Shown: positions 13,860 through 55,170, counted from the stretch's first letter. The stretch: DNA of 64,000 bases from Riptortus pedestris (GCA_019009955.1 CM032231.1:92029001-92093000); one strand, 5' to 3'. The notes: a model not told the origin generated them from the letters alone. Made by a program: numbers and translations.

Positions 13860-15756
13860 ATGTGGGGGTAAGAGAAGTCATGGGGCATATGTGACCAATA
13901 AATAACGTGATTGATTCCAAAAGGCCACAAAAATTTATTTGAAGACAGACTAACTAGAAAAAATTCTTAAGCCTGTCCTAGAAAATGCTGACTTCCACAA
14001 ATAACTGAACTAATTAAGCCTTGAAAGCATAAAGTAAATGAATATATATTTTTTTTTTAATAAGATATTTTGTTATCTTCAGATAGTGGCTTGGAATGAC
14101 TGATCATAGCGGTCAAATGAAAAAAGTTAGAAGGTTGAAGAGCAAAGATACAATAATAAATTAACTTCTATTTTCATTTTCATTAAATTGTGCACAATGA
14201 CTTTTGCAACTCTCATATTTCTCACAGCTCTAATTAAAATGAAGCTTTGCTAGGTGATCAATAAATAGAAATGAAAGTGCATGAGAATAACTTACGATGA
14301 CATAGATTTAGTCTTTTAAGTAAAACAAGATTTTAGAATTAATTAAGATCAAATGTATACTAATCACTATAAATTGGTAATTACCTTAAATATTACTTCT
14401 CTTAAAATTAATTTTAAAACAAATGACTTTGAGCCAAGAATGCACTAAAAAGTACATTTAAGTGAATAGAAAAATACATTTTAAAATAAGTGCAACATCA
14501 AAATAACTAAGTCAGATTAAATTAAAGATTTTTTTTATATCACAGATACAACTATTGGCACTCGTTCTGCAAGATTCCAGAGTAAATTTTAAGCTATATT
14601 TTATTAGAATACACAATCATCTTTCCTCTCCATCCTAAGGTACCAAAATGGTCCCATGTTTATATCTATATGTGTGACTGTGAGTCTAAGCCTGATAAGA
14701 AAAAGAAAATATAGAGATTATTTCCAGAGTTTAAACTCACATCATCCAGTTACAAGCCACATCCACCATATCAGCATTGAGCCTTGTCTATCTCTGAATA
14801 AATATTATTTAATACAGAAAGGTTCACAGTAATTTCCTCTCAATAGAAGAATTCTGAAAACTAAAAAATTACCTTCTCTATCTCTCTCACTATAATCAGG
14901 TGTCCTACCACTGTCCAATTATTAAACATATCACCACCATAATGAATAGTGTCCCTGCCCTTATTTTGACATATTATCACCACAAAACAAATCTTGGTGG
15001 CACCGGCACCTCAAAACATGGTGGCAGATGTGGGATCCTGCTGCATTTAAGATACTCTCAAAGCAATGAGAAGTGTTTTAAATAATACTGTTTTCTTCAT
15101 TTGAAAATACATTCAACATTTAACCAGAAATATAAATGTAGTAGGTGTGTTTCAAACCTTTGGCAGGATGAAATAAAAATATATACTGTTGTTGTTGAGT
15201 TGAGCAATTTGAAGTAATATCATTAAATTCTACTTGGCAAAAAGAAGTTGGAAGTGAATTCAATAAACTAAATGTCTTAGTACCAACAAGTAAATTCTAA
15301 AAAAAAAAAAAATGTATTCTGACCCCCTCCCCCATAAAAACAGTATCAATGAAGCTATGGATGGACACGTTGTGAAAAATAGCCCTAGGCATAATTGACT
15401 CACAAAATAAAAGTTGATAGAAAACCTTCATTTTTAAATTAGTAACATGTGTGCTGATTAACTGGCAGGCAAATGTTATAATTATAACACAATTATTAAG
15501 TAGTATATAACCTCAAAGATGAAAAAAATCCATCCCTGTCAATATTTAAATAGAACTTTAGGTAAACCTAGGTTTGAATGTTTATTTCAAAAAGAAAGCA
15601 ACAGTTATTTATGGTATTTTTTTTAAATAGTAAATAATTTTCTTTTTCATATAAATAAAATGGACCTCTTGGAGATATTTTGAGACAACTGGTAAACAGA
15701 TACTTGAGGACAATTTTATATTCAACCGCTAAAGGGGAATTATCCATCATCATGGC
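13860..15756. other. AT-rich stretch without recognisable gene
   Basis: Only short chance ORFs are present. A 13-A run is at about 15299-15312. Confidence 0.5.
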
Positions 15757-15760
15757 TTAA

Positions 15761-16588
15761 CACGTTCGCTGCTGCAGTCTATATATGATATACTCCACCA
15801 CCATCTGCACCGGTCCCCGGCATCCGATGCCTCTCCTAACGTTAAAATCTGTATCGGACCCCGGGGACCGATGTAGTTTTCGAAGGTAACGTTATCTCTT
15901 GACAATTCTAGTGAACTAAATGAATGAATTAGCAGAGCCATCAGTCCTTCAACCCCAGAACTAGCACTAGCAAAGCCAGGAACGGTCCCCGGCGTCCAAT
16001 GTCGTCTAGAACTAATGTACATTTTTTATCACATTGTCAGCTGTTATTTTCAATAAGCACTCTAAACTAGTAAGCTCTTCTAGGTCAGTAGTTGAACTAG
16101 AACATGAGGGTAAATAGTTCTTGTCTGCAAAATTATCGTCACTTGAAGTCATATCACTCTCACTTTCACTGCTGTCTGCAAGAGTTACAGATAGTGCTTA
16201 CTCTACTAATTTCCGACCACAAGTCATACTAAGTGCAACACAACGGTAAATGAGTGAATTAGGGGCATGGAAAGTGAAACAGATTCAAGTCAGTTCGTGT
16301 TTCATAAAGTTGTGACTGGAATTAGCTTCGGGCGCCGGGCGGTGGTGCTGTGCCCAATTTGAGTTTCTCTATTTCTAGACGGTTACGGTCTCCGACGTCC
16401 TATAGTATTTTCTGGATTAACTAATGCTACAGGGGTTAAGAATAAACTACATCCAATCCCCGTTAAAATATCTCCCATAATAAGCTTGCTACAGCCTTCG
16501 TTTTTTGGAGTAGACTGAAGGAGAGGGGACCCGTCCTGATAGACTTGATGACGATCGGACCCCGGGGACCGATACAGCAGCGAACATG
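15761..16588. mobile_element. piggyBac-like non-autonomous element with TTAA target sites
   Basis: TTAA at 15757-15760 and 16589-16592 flanks inverted ends CACGTTCGCTGCTG and, reversed, CATGTTCGCTGCTG. Internal copies of the palindromic GGACCCCGGGGACCGAT motif occur near 15855 and 16555, with variants near 15812 and 15985. On the minus strand, about 16210-16080, an acidic stretch (DSSESESDMTSSDDNF) resembles piggyBac N-termini. Only a fragment of any transposase remains. Confidence 0.75.
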
Positions 16589-16917
16589 TTAATTACACAC
16601 AAAATGTAAAATGTGATTTTCATTTTAGGGTCATTGAAGTGTATCCCAAATTTTATTAGAAGTCAAGATATTAATGTTAGTTATGCTGCCAAGGCTAATG
16701 GACAGGGTATCTATGGATTACACCCCTTTTCTAGCTACAGTGGGACTAGTGATTTTATGTAGTGAGCTTGCCACTAAAAAAAAAATAATAAATAAGTGGT
16801 CAATTTTATCAAGTGAATCACTACCTTAAACTAAAGAAAACCTATAACTATTTCTCAGATATTTCTTAATTATTATCAAGTTTAAGCCACATACTGTCAT
16901 TGTAAACTTATCAAATC

Positions 16918-17222
16918 TGCATCACACAGGGGCTGCATAAACTAAGCAGATTTCCCATGTACTGATATGACACACTACTAATCTCATCTCACCATATATT
17001 CTCTATCTCCAAATAAAAATCTGATGCACAGAAGTTGGCGGTCAATAAAATCTTAGTTGATGACATCAAAACACAATGTATTTGCATGCCATGTCTCATC
17101 TAGTAAAGATCTGTTGAAATCAATTTGGTATTTAAGCTTTAAATAAGACATTCCATGATATATTCGTTTATTGTTAAAGTGTGATGACTAAAAGAAATTC
17201 TCGATTAATATTCAAGATAGAG
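16918..17222 (+). mobile_element. Type B relative of family H (5' part)
   Basis: It shares the head (ACAGGGGCTGCATAAACTAA and GCAGATTTCCC) with family H. It then switches to an unrelated body (TGATATGACACACTACTAATC), also seen at 34700-34760. It runs into the next H copy. Confidence 0.65.
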
Positions 17223-17230
17223 AAAAAAAA

Positions 17231-17548
17231 GTCCGTCACGCAGGGGCTGCGTAAACTAAGCAGATTTCCCACATGACAATAGAGAAATTTCATGAGAGCC
17301 GAGCAGTTAATGAAACGGTCGAACTAGCTTTTGGCGGGAAAGACACTTCGTCCGTCAGCCACCCAGATTTAATAAAAATTGTGACCGCTAGAGCAGTAAC
17401 GGACAAATATATATATATATACAGTTTTGAATGGACCTCATTTTCGTCATCTACTAGGTAGGATTGATGGGCATTTGAAGAAAAAAATCGAAAATTCCGT
17501 CATGAGTACAACCTCAATAGCTGATTTCCCTTAAGGGAAATCTGCTAA
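17231..17548 (+). mobile_element. Family H copy 4, internally deleted
   Basis: The head, a shortened body (GAGAAATTTCATGAGAGCC), a very short TA tract at about 17407-17420, and the standard 3' end to CTGCTAA. Only about 318 bp. Confidence 0.8.
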
Positions 17549-17550
17549 AA

Positions 17551-17955
17551 TGTACATAACATTTATAGGAACTTAAATTTGCAATAAGATTGGTTCAGTA
17601 AAATTTTTGGATCCAACATATAATAACAGATATATTTTGATTTTTCAAAATTCTCCCCTCTAACGACCCCATCCCCTCCCACCAGCCCAATTTCAGCCGT
17701 TAACGAACTTAATTATTAGTATTACATAAAATGTTATCTAGTCTGGTACCGATCTAACAAACATTGCTATCACTAGGGTAGTAAAAGACAAATATATTTA
17801 TATAATTTTGAACAAACAACAGACATATATGTATATCATTTTAAACAGACCTCATTTCCTCCACCTACAAGGTAAGATCGATGGACATTTAAGGACATTT
17901 TTCGTGTCATGAGTACAACCTCAATAGCTGATTTCCCTTAAAGTAAATCTTCTAA
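17551..17955 (+). mobile_element. Family H copy 5, 5' truncated and degraded
   Basis: It starts in mid-body (GCAATAAGATTGGTTC) and runs to a mutated 3' end, CCCTTAAAGTAAATCTTCTAA. The palindrome is broken. It directly abuts copy 4. Confidence 0.75.
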
Positions 17956-18102
17956 AAATTAAACATCAAACTAGTTAGCTTTGAACATGTTTACACAATT
18001 TCAACATCAGCCATTCATCACAATAATTCCTCGCAAATAAGACAGACTGATAGTTGGATCAATTTATCTCACTGTCAAAAATATGGCTTGCTGATACTTA
18101 CG

Positions 18103-18108
18103 TTTATT
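18103..18108 (-). terminator. Candidate PHAF1 polyadenylation signal
   Basis: AATAAA on the minus strand about 470 bp after the stop codon. It is the first canonical hexamer I noticed downstream. Such hexamers are common by chance in sequence this AT-rich. Confidence 0.3.
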
Positions 18109-18576
18109 ATGAAAAGATTTAAGAAATTTTAACTTATTAAAATATTTTCCTACTTGAGTGTGTTATTATCTCAATTTTAGAAGCTTCTGTTTTTTCATCT
18201 TCTTTTTTTTTTAGTTTACAATAAATCAAAATTGGAAAAGTAGTCAACAATTTTTCATAGGATAGAGAAAGTTTCTTCATCCAACAATATACAATACTTA
18301 CTACCAATACCAACAAGATAGATAATTCTGCTCGTTTTTTTTTCTTTTTTAGAAAGCATTATATCACAAATGTTAAGTCATTGCATAAAAATGATTATTT
18401 ATAAATAGAGAGCAAAGTGTGTCAAGAATTCATATATAAAATAGTGATTCTCTTGCCAAAATAAACTTAGTTATCTTAATATTGCACTTATTCATAAATA
18501 CAGAACTATTTACAAATTCATTATGCTTAAAAAGTTTAGAAAATATAATACAAAATATCTTCATCATATAGCTCTA

Positions 18577-47733
<29,157 letters not shown>

Positions 47734-47844
47734 GATTCACTAATGTCGTAGTATCCTTTTCTAAACAAATTTACCACTTGTGATTGTTGAGATTGCTTGT
47801 AGAGTACTGGTATCTGACCCCCACCACTGAGTACGCCCAGCAAG

Positions 47845-47856
47845 TGCGCATGCGCA
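47845..47856. promoter_or_regulatory. NRF1/Ewg-type site upstream of PHAF1
   Basis: TGCGCATGCGCA is a perfect 12-nt palindrome matching the NRF1 consensus. It lies 112 bp upstream of the PHAF1 ATG in a locally GC-richer island (about 47810-47960) within very AT-rich surroundings. This is typical of TATA-less housekeeping promoters. No start site is visible, so the promoter role is inferred. Confidence 0.6.
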
Positions 47857-48151
47857 GCGTCCTCAACAGCTGATTATGACAGCTCTAAAGGCGCATTTTC
47901 TATATCCTGCGTCAGCTCCCTTGTTCTCTTGCCTCCATTCTCCAGGTGGCCTTGCCCTCCAACTACAATCTCTCCAAACAACTAGATACAACCCTTTCTA
48001 GAACGATTCGTAACTCCTTCTATAGAAGCTACCCATTTGAGGTTGCCTTAAGATATATTCTATTATGGTTCCTCGATATTTTTGTTCACATTTTATAAAA
48101 ATTATGGTAAATTTATTTAATTAAAAAGTTCATTAACTGCAATATTCATTT

Positions 48152-48262
48152 TTAGTAATTTCCCTTAAGCCAAATCGCCGATTGAGATTGTACTCATAAC
48201 GCGATTTCCAAAAATCCATCTTTACTGCCCAGATGATGAAAGTGAGGTCTGTTCAAAACTAT
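48152..48262 (-). mobile_element. Family H right half, reversed
   Basis: It runs from a degraded 3' palindrome (ATTTCCCTTAAGCCAAATCG) to TGTTCAAAACTATAT, breaking exactly at the TA site. There it joins the A-rich repeat lead. Confidence 0.72.
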
Positions 48263-48520
48263 ATTTATTTATTTGGAGCTTCGCAACTGTGGCGATATTT
48301 CTCAGAAAAAAATGTATAAAATTAAGAAACGAAACAAAATTAATTTAAACGAAAATAAAACAATATAACAGAATTGAACATGAAAAACAGACATGCAACA
48401 CAAAACAGAAATTGAACACGAAAAACAAAAATGGAACACAAAAACAAAATGGAAACAAGAAATAGAAAACAAAAACAAAATGGCCACAAAAAATAGAAAT
48501 GGAAAACCAAAAAATTTAAA
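48262..48520. repeat. A-rich low-complexity repeat, copy 2
   Basis: TTATTTATTTGGAGCTTCGC, ACTGTGGCGATATTTCTC, then AAACAGAAATTGAACACG-type purine-rich repeats. It is the same two-part structure as 22620-23085. Confidence 0.72.
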
Positions 48521-48785
48521 ATAATTGAAATAAAATATAGTTGGCTTTTTTTAAAAAACTTATATCTCCCTCATACACACTCGTGTATAACCGATACCAA
48601 TACAATTGAGTTATAAGCTATTCTGTAAAATGTAGAAGATAAAGGATTTCTTTTATTAAATTTTGTCAAAGTTAAATTAATGCTTAAGTTATTTATTCTC
48701 CATGGAGAGGGTGACAAGTTTCTGTTACAATGTTTGTGAGTTAAAAATTATTGTTTTTTGTGTACGTATGATTAGGGGTTTGTGT

Positions 48786-49004
48786 TTACTTTTCTATGTA
48801 TTTGTTCAAATGTATGTTGCTTAAAAATACTTTAGCGCAAGGTGGGTCTAATTCTTTGCATTTTAAAAGAAATTTTAAGCATATAATCCTTCTCCTATAT
48901 TCCAATGGAGGTTCTCCTGCTTCGACACAGAGGCTATCTACAGGGCTTGATCTGAAGGCTCCAGTTGCTATCCTCAGTCCTGTGTTGTGTATTATGTCTA
49001 ACAT
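48786..49004 (-). pseudogene. Jockey-type non-LTR retrotransposon fragment
   Basis: The 72-residue frame has LRIATGAFRSSPVDSLCVEA and GEPPLEYRR, a stretch typical of the region after the reverse transcriptase in Jockey-clade elements. It ends at the adjacent H copy. Confidence 0.8.
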
Positions 49005-49005
49005 T

Positions 49006-49125
49006 TTAGCAGATTTCCCTTAAGGGAAATCAGCTATTGAGGTCGTACTCATGACGCGAGTTTCGAAAAATTTCTTCAAATGTCCATCGATCCTACCCAG
49101 GAGATAACGAAAATGAGGTCCGTTC

Positions 49126-49200
<75 letters not shown>

Positions 49201-49677
49201 TATTTGTCTGTTAACGCTCTAGCGGTCGCAATTTTTGTTTGATCGTTACCAAACTCGGAATTTAATCGTTTTATGTAAAAAGGAAGATCAAGTTCGTTAA
49301 TGGCTGAAATCGGACCAGTGGGAGAGGGGGTTTTCGGAAAATTCGAAATATCTCCGTTATTATGCGTCGGATCGAAAAATTGTATAGAATCAATCTTATT
49401 GCAAATTAAATTTACTATAAATATTGTTCTATACATTTATTCTGTATCTTGAATATTAACCGAGATATTTGCATTTGTATTCTGCATTGGTCGGCAGGAG
49501 TGAGCTGTTTGGTACTTTCCGAAGAGAGCTCTGGCGGCCGTTTTCGTAACTATTCGTCCCTCATGTATAAGTTTAGTGATCCCTTACTACTTACTACACT
49601 TGTTATTGGGCAGATTTCTCTATTGTAAAACTTCACGTGGGAAATCTGCTTAGTTTACGCAGCCCCTGCGTGACGGA
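49006..49677 (-). mobile_element. Family H copy 7, full length
   Basis: Reverse orientation with all landmarks: the 3' palindrome at about 49012-49033, (TA)n at 49130-49197, the body, and the head with GCAGCCCCTGCGTGACGGAC at 49659-49678. Confidence 0.87.
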
Positions 49678-49679
49678 CT

Positions 49680-50140
49680 TTTAAGTGTATTCGGACATGC
49701 TGATGAATATGGTGTACTGCCATAATCCAGCAATAACCTGGTATAAGCACGATGTTCGTAACTATAAATATGTAGATTAACGGCGGATCGAAAAAGTTGA
49801 TGTAACCAATTTGTTTAAATATTATTCTATACTTACATGTATTCTCGTGCGCGAATATTAAGCGAGTCATTTGTATTTTAATGTTCTCAGCCCTTTGTAA
49901 AGCCCAGTTTGTAGTCGTCTGATCGTTCCATTGTCCTTCCAAAGTAACTGAGTCATTAAAAACTTCATTCCATTTTTCATTTCAATACGGCTATTAACGA
50001 ACTTGGTATTTAGTTTTGAATAAAACTATATATCGGTCGTTTAATAATGGAGATTTTTAAAATTTTCAAAATCTTCCTCCCACTGGTCCGATTTCAGCCG
50101 TTAACGAATTTAAGCCTCTAGTTTCACATAAAACGTCTAA
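49680..50140. mobile_element. Degraded family H-like mosaic
   Basis: It contains scattered H-body pieces (CCCACTGGTCCGATTTCAGC, GTTAACGAA, ACATAAAACG) between unrelated sequence. No intact ends. Confidence 0.4.
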
Positions 50141-50925
50141 AGCTAAGTCCACACCAGTAGACCATGTTGCGCGATTTGTCTATAGACGGTTTCGAGGCAC
50201 GGCCTATGGATTGTCTAGAGACACCGTTAATTGTCTCGTCTAGTGTCCACACTACGATGTAAATTTCTCAGTCTCATGTTCACAGTCCGCCATGGAGGAT
50301 ATTGTTTTGTGTGGAATTATAAGTGAAAGACCACGAAAACGTAAACGTTGGTGGACGCGCGAAGTACTTACAGAAGGGCCTAGATTCGGTAAAGCTCTAG
50401 TAAGTAAATTAAGATTGGAAGACGCCATGGGTTTCCGGAATTTTACCCCGCGGACGACTACTGATTTTGAAGACTTGCTTCTGATGGTTGGAAGAATAAT
50501 AATGAAGCAAGATACAAAGTTTAGGGAAACCATCCCAGCTTCTCTTCGACTGGCAGTCAGACTGCGCTTCTTAGCAAGTGGAGACTCATTCACGTCGAAG
50601 TAATTTTTTTTCGCTCCCGGTTGAATGATGTTTTTAAATTATGAATTTTCTTTTCTACGTCCGACACTGTCACATTGTACTTTGCAGCCAGAAATTCGAG
50701 GGCCGCTTTTTTTTCACCCGGTTTTTATAATGAGGACTCGTAACATCCCACAAACAATAAGATACGTGGTAATCTTCAATAAGACTCATTACTTTTTCAT
50801 CAGGCCACATGTTTCAAAGTAACTAGAACACGAAAAATTGAATAAACAGCCGAACCACACCACTCGGCAGCTGGAAACAGAGTGAAGATGCATATTCTCT
50901 AGGCGCTGAGTACGTCCACATTGTC
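50140..50925 (+). mobile_element. PIF/Harbinger-type element remnant
   Basis: Approximate limits, set by GCTAAGTCCACACCAG on the left and ACGTCCACATTGTC on the right, which share GTCCACA in the same orientation. The element has no clear terminal inverted repeat. It carries the N-terminal transposase fragment below and is bracketed by family H sequence. Confidence 0.45.
50292..50603 (+). pseudogene. Harbinger (HARBI1-like) transposase N-terminal fragment
   Basis: 103 codons with RKRKRWWTREVL, NFTPRTTTDFEDLLLMVG and SLRLAVRLRFLASGDSF. This is the helical region that precedes the DDE nuclease in HARBI1-like proteins (compare the usual ERLAVTLRFLATG). It ends in TAA directly after, and no nuclease domain follows, so it is an internal-deletion relic or a short truncated product. 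Confidence 0.72.
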
Positions 50926-50933
50926 AAAAAGTC

Positions 50934-51140
50934 CGTCACGCAGGGGGTGCGTAAACTAAGCAGATTTCCCTCGTGAAGTTTAGTAATTGATAAATCTACA
51001 TTCTGCTAACACAACACCACCGTGAATATTAAGTGAATAAATACAAACGGAAATAAGAAATGTTTCAGTCAATTTCAATAACTTGCCGACAGGAAGCGTT
51101 TGAAATGTAAACAAACAGATCTGCCTGCCTCACACTGGAA
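50934..51140 (+). mobile_element. Family H-head fragment
   Basis: GTCCGTCACGCAGGGGGTGC and GCAGATTTCCCTCGTGAAGT, then diverged sequence up to the next H copy. A G in the loop region breaks the usual hairpin. Confidence 0.6.
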
Positions 51141-51148
51141 AGAAAAAA

Positions 51149-51973
51149 GTCCGTCACGCAGGGGCTGCGTAAACTAAGCAGATTTCCCACGTGAAGTTTT
51201 ACAATAGAGAAATCTGCCTAATAACAGCTGTAGTAGTAAGTAACCTCTAAACCTATTCACGAGGGACTAATAGTTACAGAAACAGCCACCAGAGCTCTCG
51301 GCGGAAAGGCCGAACATAGCCGACCACACGCAGAATACAAATACAAATATCTCGGTTAATATTCAAGATACTGAATAAATGTATAGAACAATATTTATAT
51401 TAAATTGAATTTGCAATAAGATTCATTCTATACAATTATTCGATCCGACGCATAATAACGGAGATATTTCGACTTTTTGAAAATCCTCCCCTCTAAACCC
51501 TCCCTCCCACGGGTCCGATTTCAGCCATTAACGAACTTGATCTTCCTTTTTACATAAAACGATTAAATTCCGAGTTTGGTAACGATCAAACAAAAATTGC
51601 GACCGCTAGAGCGGTAACAGACAAATGTATATATAATTTTGAACGGACCTCATTTTCGTCATCTCCTGGGTAGGATCGATGGACCGTTACTATACGTCGG
51701 ATCGAAAAATTGTATAGAATCAATCTTATTGCAAATTAAATTTACTATAAATATTGTTATATACGTTTATTCTCTATCTTGAATATTAACCGAGATATTT
51801 GCATTTTTATTAAGTGTGCTTGTCGGAATTTTTCGGATTAGTTCGGCATTTTCCGTATGTCGGCGCTCGTGTAACCTAGCCTTTCTTGTCGATGGACATT
51901 TGAGGAAATTTTTCAAAACTCGCGTCATAAGTACGACCTCAATAGCTGATTTCCCTTAAGGGAAATCTGCTAA
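51149..51973 (+). mobile_element. Family H copy 8, with internal inverted duplication
   Basis: The head, body and 3' end are in the normal order. At 51685-51887, a reversed copy of the body (CGTTACTATACGTCGGATCG through CGAGATATTTGC) is inserted after GATCGATGGA. The TA tract is almost lost (51627-51635). Confidence 0.82.
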
Positions 51974-52245
51974 AATGAACAGATTAAATTTTCTAATATA
52001 TAAAATATTCACAATCATATGCTCTCACTTTCTCTATCACACATACACACACATTTTAGCAACGATGGATGTAATGTGACAAAGAATAATTTCACCCATG
52101 TGAAGTTCTGGTATCCTATCAGCACCAGATGGCTTTAGCAGATCACTTTTAATGCATACTGAAGGTAGCCTACTTAAAGTAGGCATCGACATATATACCA
52201 AGATTGAATTAATACACACAATTTTAAATTAAATTTACACTAGCT

Positions 52246-53385
52246 ATGTTACCCGATTTCGCCCGGGAATTCATTTGATGCTGAATGATGATGGTTTTTT
52301 TTTTTTTTGGTTTTTTTTTGGCAAAGCATTACTTGGTACAATATTTTGACATTTCTCCGTCCCAGTGTTTAGGGTTTATATCCGTTGTTGCTGTGGATTT
52401 GTTAATAATAAAATTATTTGTTATGTAAGGCTTCACTGTCTCCAATATTCTTATTTTCGCCGTCTTCTGTGCATGAAGTTTTTTTATAACGTAATGGACC
52501 ATATAATTAATAATCATAGAAAGTATTCTGTCTTCCAAACCACGTATGAATAAAAGTTCCTTTCCCTTGATGTGATACAAAGCCCAACGGTGACAGCTGT
52601 TTAAGGTACGTCATAACCGCTATTTAAAATATTCTTTTGTAAGTCTCGATTGTAAACTGTATATTCATATTGGTACACAGTGTGTTCAGTAAAGTACGGG
52701 TATATGATATCCTAACGGAACAGAGTTAATAAATACCAGAAATAACTGGGTGCACCTCCCCAGCGATCATACTTTTAAATAATTTATTTATGATAATTCA
52801 TCAAATTCACATTCCTGAGAATAACACTACATTGCTAAAAGTATAAGCATCAATTAACGTGTAAACATAGACCAATATGAGGTCGCCAGGGACGCCTACC
52901 ACTCATTTAGGATATTAATCCTGCAATACATTGAATTATATTAACAAATCTGATTACATTGTTGAGTTCAAATAATTTTCACGTTTTAATTAAATAAAGT
53001 ATTAAATACACTTAGGGAAAACTGGCGTTTTTCATGAATTAATGTTTGGGAGAAGAGAGAGCAATTTGTTACTGGCGTTAAAAAAATAACATAGATTTGA
53101 ATTATTTTATCCAGGTGAGGTTCCTAGTAGTTCATATCGGAAATAATTGTTCGTCATATCAATATTTCTACGCAAATTACTTGCTTCATACATTGTTATA
53201 CGAAAAAATGTTTAAAAGAAAAGTTACTCTAAATAACAAGGTAAACAACTTTTGTTATGTGCACGTTTGCCGAAAAAAAATAGAAAATGAAATATCTTGA
53301 TTTTTTATTTCAGGCTTCTCTTAAAACCCCCGCCCCTCCCGTTTGAACCTAAAAAATTGAATATAGCTTATAATACAAGACCAGC
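52246..53385 (+). mobile_element. Family R copy 4
   Basis: Head TACCCGATTTCGCCCGGGAA, then the same body as 7230-8480 (GACAGCTGTTTAAGGTACGT, AATAACTGGGTGCACCTCCC). It stops before the tandem-unit part. Confidence 0.7.
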
Positions 53386-53399
53386 CTGCAGATTACTGT

Positions 53400-55170
53400 G
53401 CAGATAGCGGAGAAGGGTCTGGGAGAGGGAAGTATTCATTGTCTGAGCTTCAAACAATAACACTACCTCGGGCACTCCAAGGCCGGCACATCATCTGTTT
53501 ATTCATGATAATTATTACATCTTTACAATTTGACTTAACAAAATACAATTCAATCAAATTTTATAATTTCTGCCAACGATGGATCTCCGCGATAGTCTTG
53601 GTCGAGTTGAAGATGTATGTTGTTCCGGGCTGAGGTTCCGATGGCTGTGGGTTCACAATTTGGGAACTGGCGTTGCTGGTTGAGGATGTGGTTAGGCCGT
53701 CTGGGGTGGTGGTTGTTGAACTTCAGCGATCGGTGCTTCTTATGCTGGATCGATTGGAGTCCTCTCTGGCGGTGCCGGTCCAATCGGTGGATCTTCACTG
53801 TGGCTGCATTTGTCGATTGAGTTCGATCTAGTAGCAATTTCCACCTACGCTGCTGAGTTACCTTTCGTCATCCCGGCCACGTGGGGTGTAAGCCTATTTA
53901 GTGAAGCCGGGCGCACACCATGACGGTGTCCACGCCCTTAATCACTTGTGGAGTCATGAGTCGTCTTCAAGCGTAGGAGTCTATAGCTCGTTCTCTAAAG
54001 TCCGCACGAAGTCTCTCCGGGTCCTTTCGTCTCCTGTGTGTATACCACTGGTCTGGATAAGGTGTATCCCATCTTGGCTTTGGCAGGTGTCTTCCAAGTA
54101 GCTACATGAAACCTTAGACGGAGCTGAAACAGGGCTAGAGGTATCAGAAGGCTCCAGTGCTTACCTATCTTCATTTGTAACGCTCGGAGGCTTTTCTTCC
54201 TGTTTTTTCTTTCCGCACGGTTGGCTCTGAGTTGGTATACTGCCGTCGTCGCTTGTTGAATAACCAATATGGCCAGTTTCGGTTTGAAACTTCTTGCTAC
54301 AAACTGCGGGCCGTTGTCTGTGACGAACATGTGGGGGTATCCGTACCGCAGGAAAATCGATCTCGCAGATCTTAGCGGTGGTGATTGCTGTTGCCCTCAT
54401 CAAGGGGAAGGCCTCTCTACTTTGAGAAGACGTCTGCCAGCACCAGGATGTGTGTGTGGTCCCTAAAGTCGGGTTCGTAGGGGCCCATGAGGTTGACTGC
54501 TTATTTCTGGAACAAAGTGTGTGCCGTGTGGGCGAGCATCTGAACTGGCGCGTCTATGTGAGGCAAGACAGCATCAGACCTTTGTGATGCCTACCCAGCT
54601 GTAGTCTTCCCCCGTAGGAGCGAGTCGCCGACGGTCATATAGCTGGGGTGAGGGAGGCCTTGGAGTTCTCAGTGTTCTACCCAGGGGGTTCGACGCTGTG
54701 CATCCTTCAGCTCGTCCTGTAGGAAACTGGTCTCCAAGGTTTTTGTAATCCGAGACCGGTGGTATCATTTGCACCGCGTCCTCGAAACCTTTTTCCTCTT
54801 GTGGGCTCCTTGACAGAATGTCCAGCAGTTCGTTGTCTCGCCCAGGGCAGTAATCGACTTTGAATATGAATTCTTGTAGTAGCAGGCTCCAGTCAGTGAG
54901 CTTCGGTGTCGATTCGCTGCCTTCATTCAGCCATGCCAGGACGCGGCTGTCCGTCCGTAATGTGAACGGACGGTCTTCCGGTACCTTTTCGCTGCACAAA
55001 AGATTGCTAGCATCACCGAACCAGAGGACCGCAACCTGCCACCACCTTCTTCGGACAGTATCGCTACCATTATTGAAAATAGAATTGTAAGTTTTAAATA
55101 TATTATTGTAAAATAAGATATGAATAAACGAATGATGGGCAGGTCTTGGGGGGGGGGGCAGAAGTATCAT
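53400..55170 (-). pseudogene. Ty3/gypsy pol remnant (RNase H and integrase)
   Basis: Minus strand in the usual gypsy order. RNase H: FTLRTDSRVLAWLNEG, FIFKVDYCPGRDNELLDILS (about 54970-54790). Integrase: MFVTDNGPQFVARSF (54330-54286; the Asp of TDNG is one catalytic position), then TPAKAKMGYTLSRP (about 54090-54050). Several frames are needed. The region is GC-richer than its surroundings. No LTRs were securely identified. Confidence 0.8.

Noticed and set aside
49020..49436. Long ORFs with Tyr-Ile repeats (also 9829-10023, 56041-56445, 56460-56678)
   Set aside because: They read through the (TA)n tract of family H elements; the same frame recurs because the repeat recurs.
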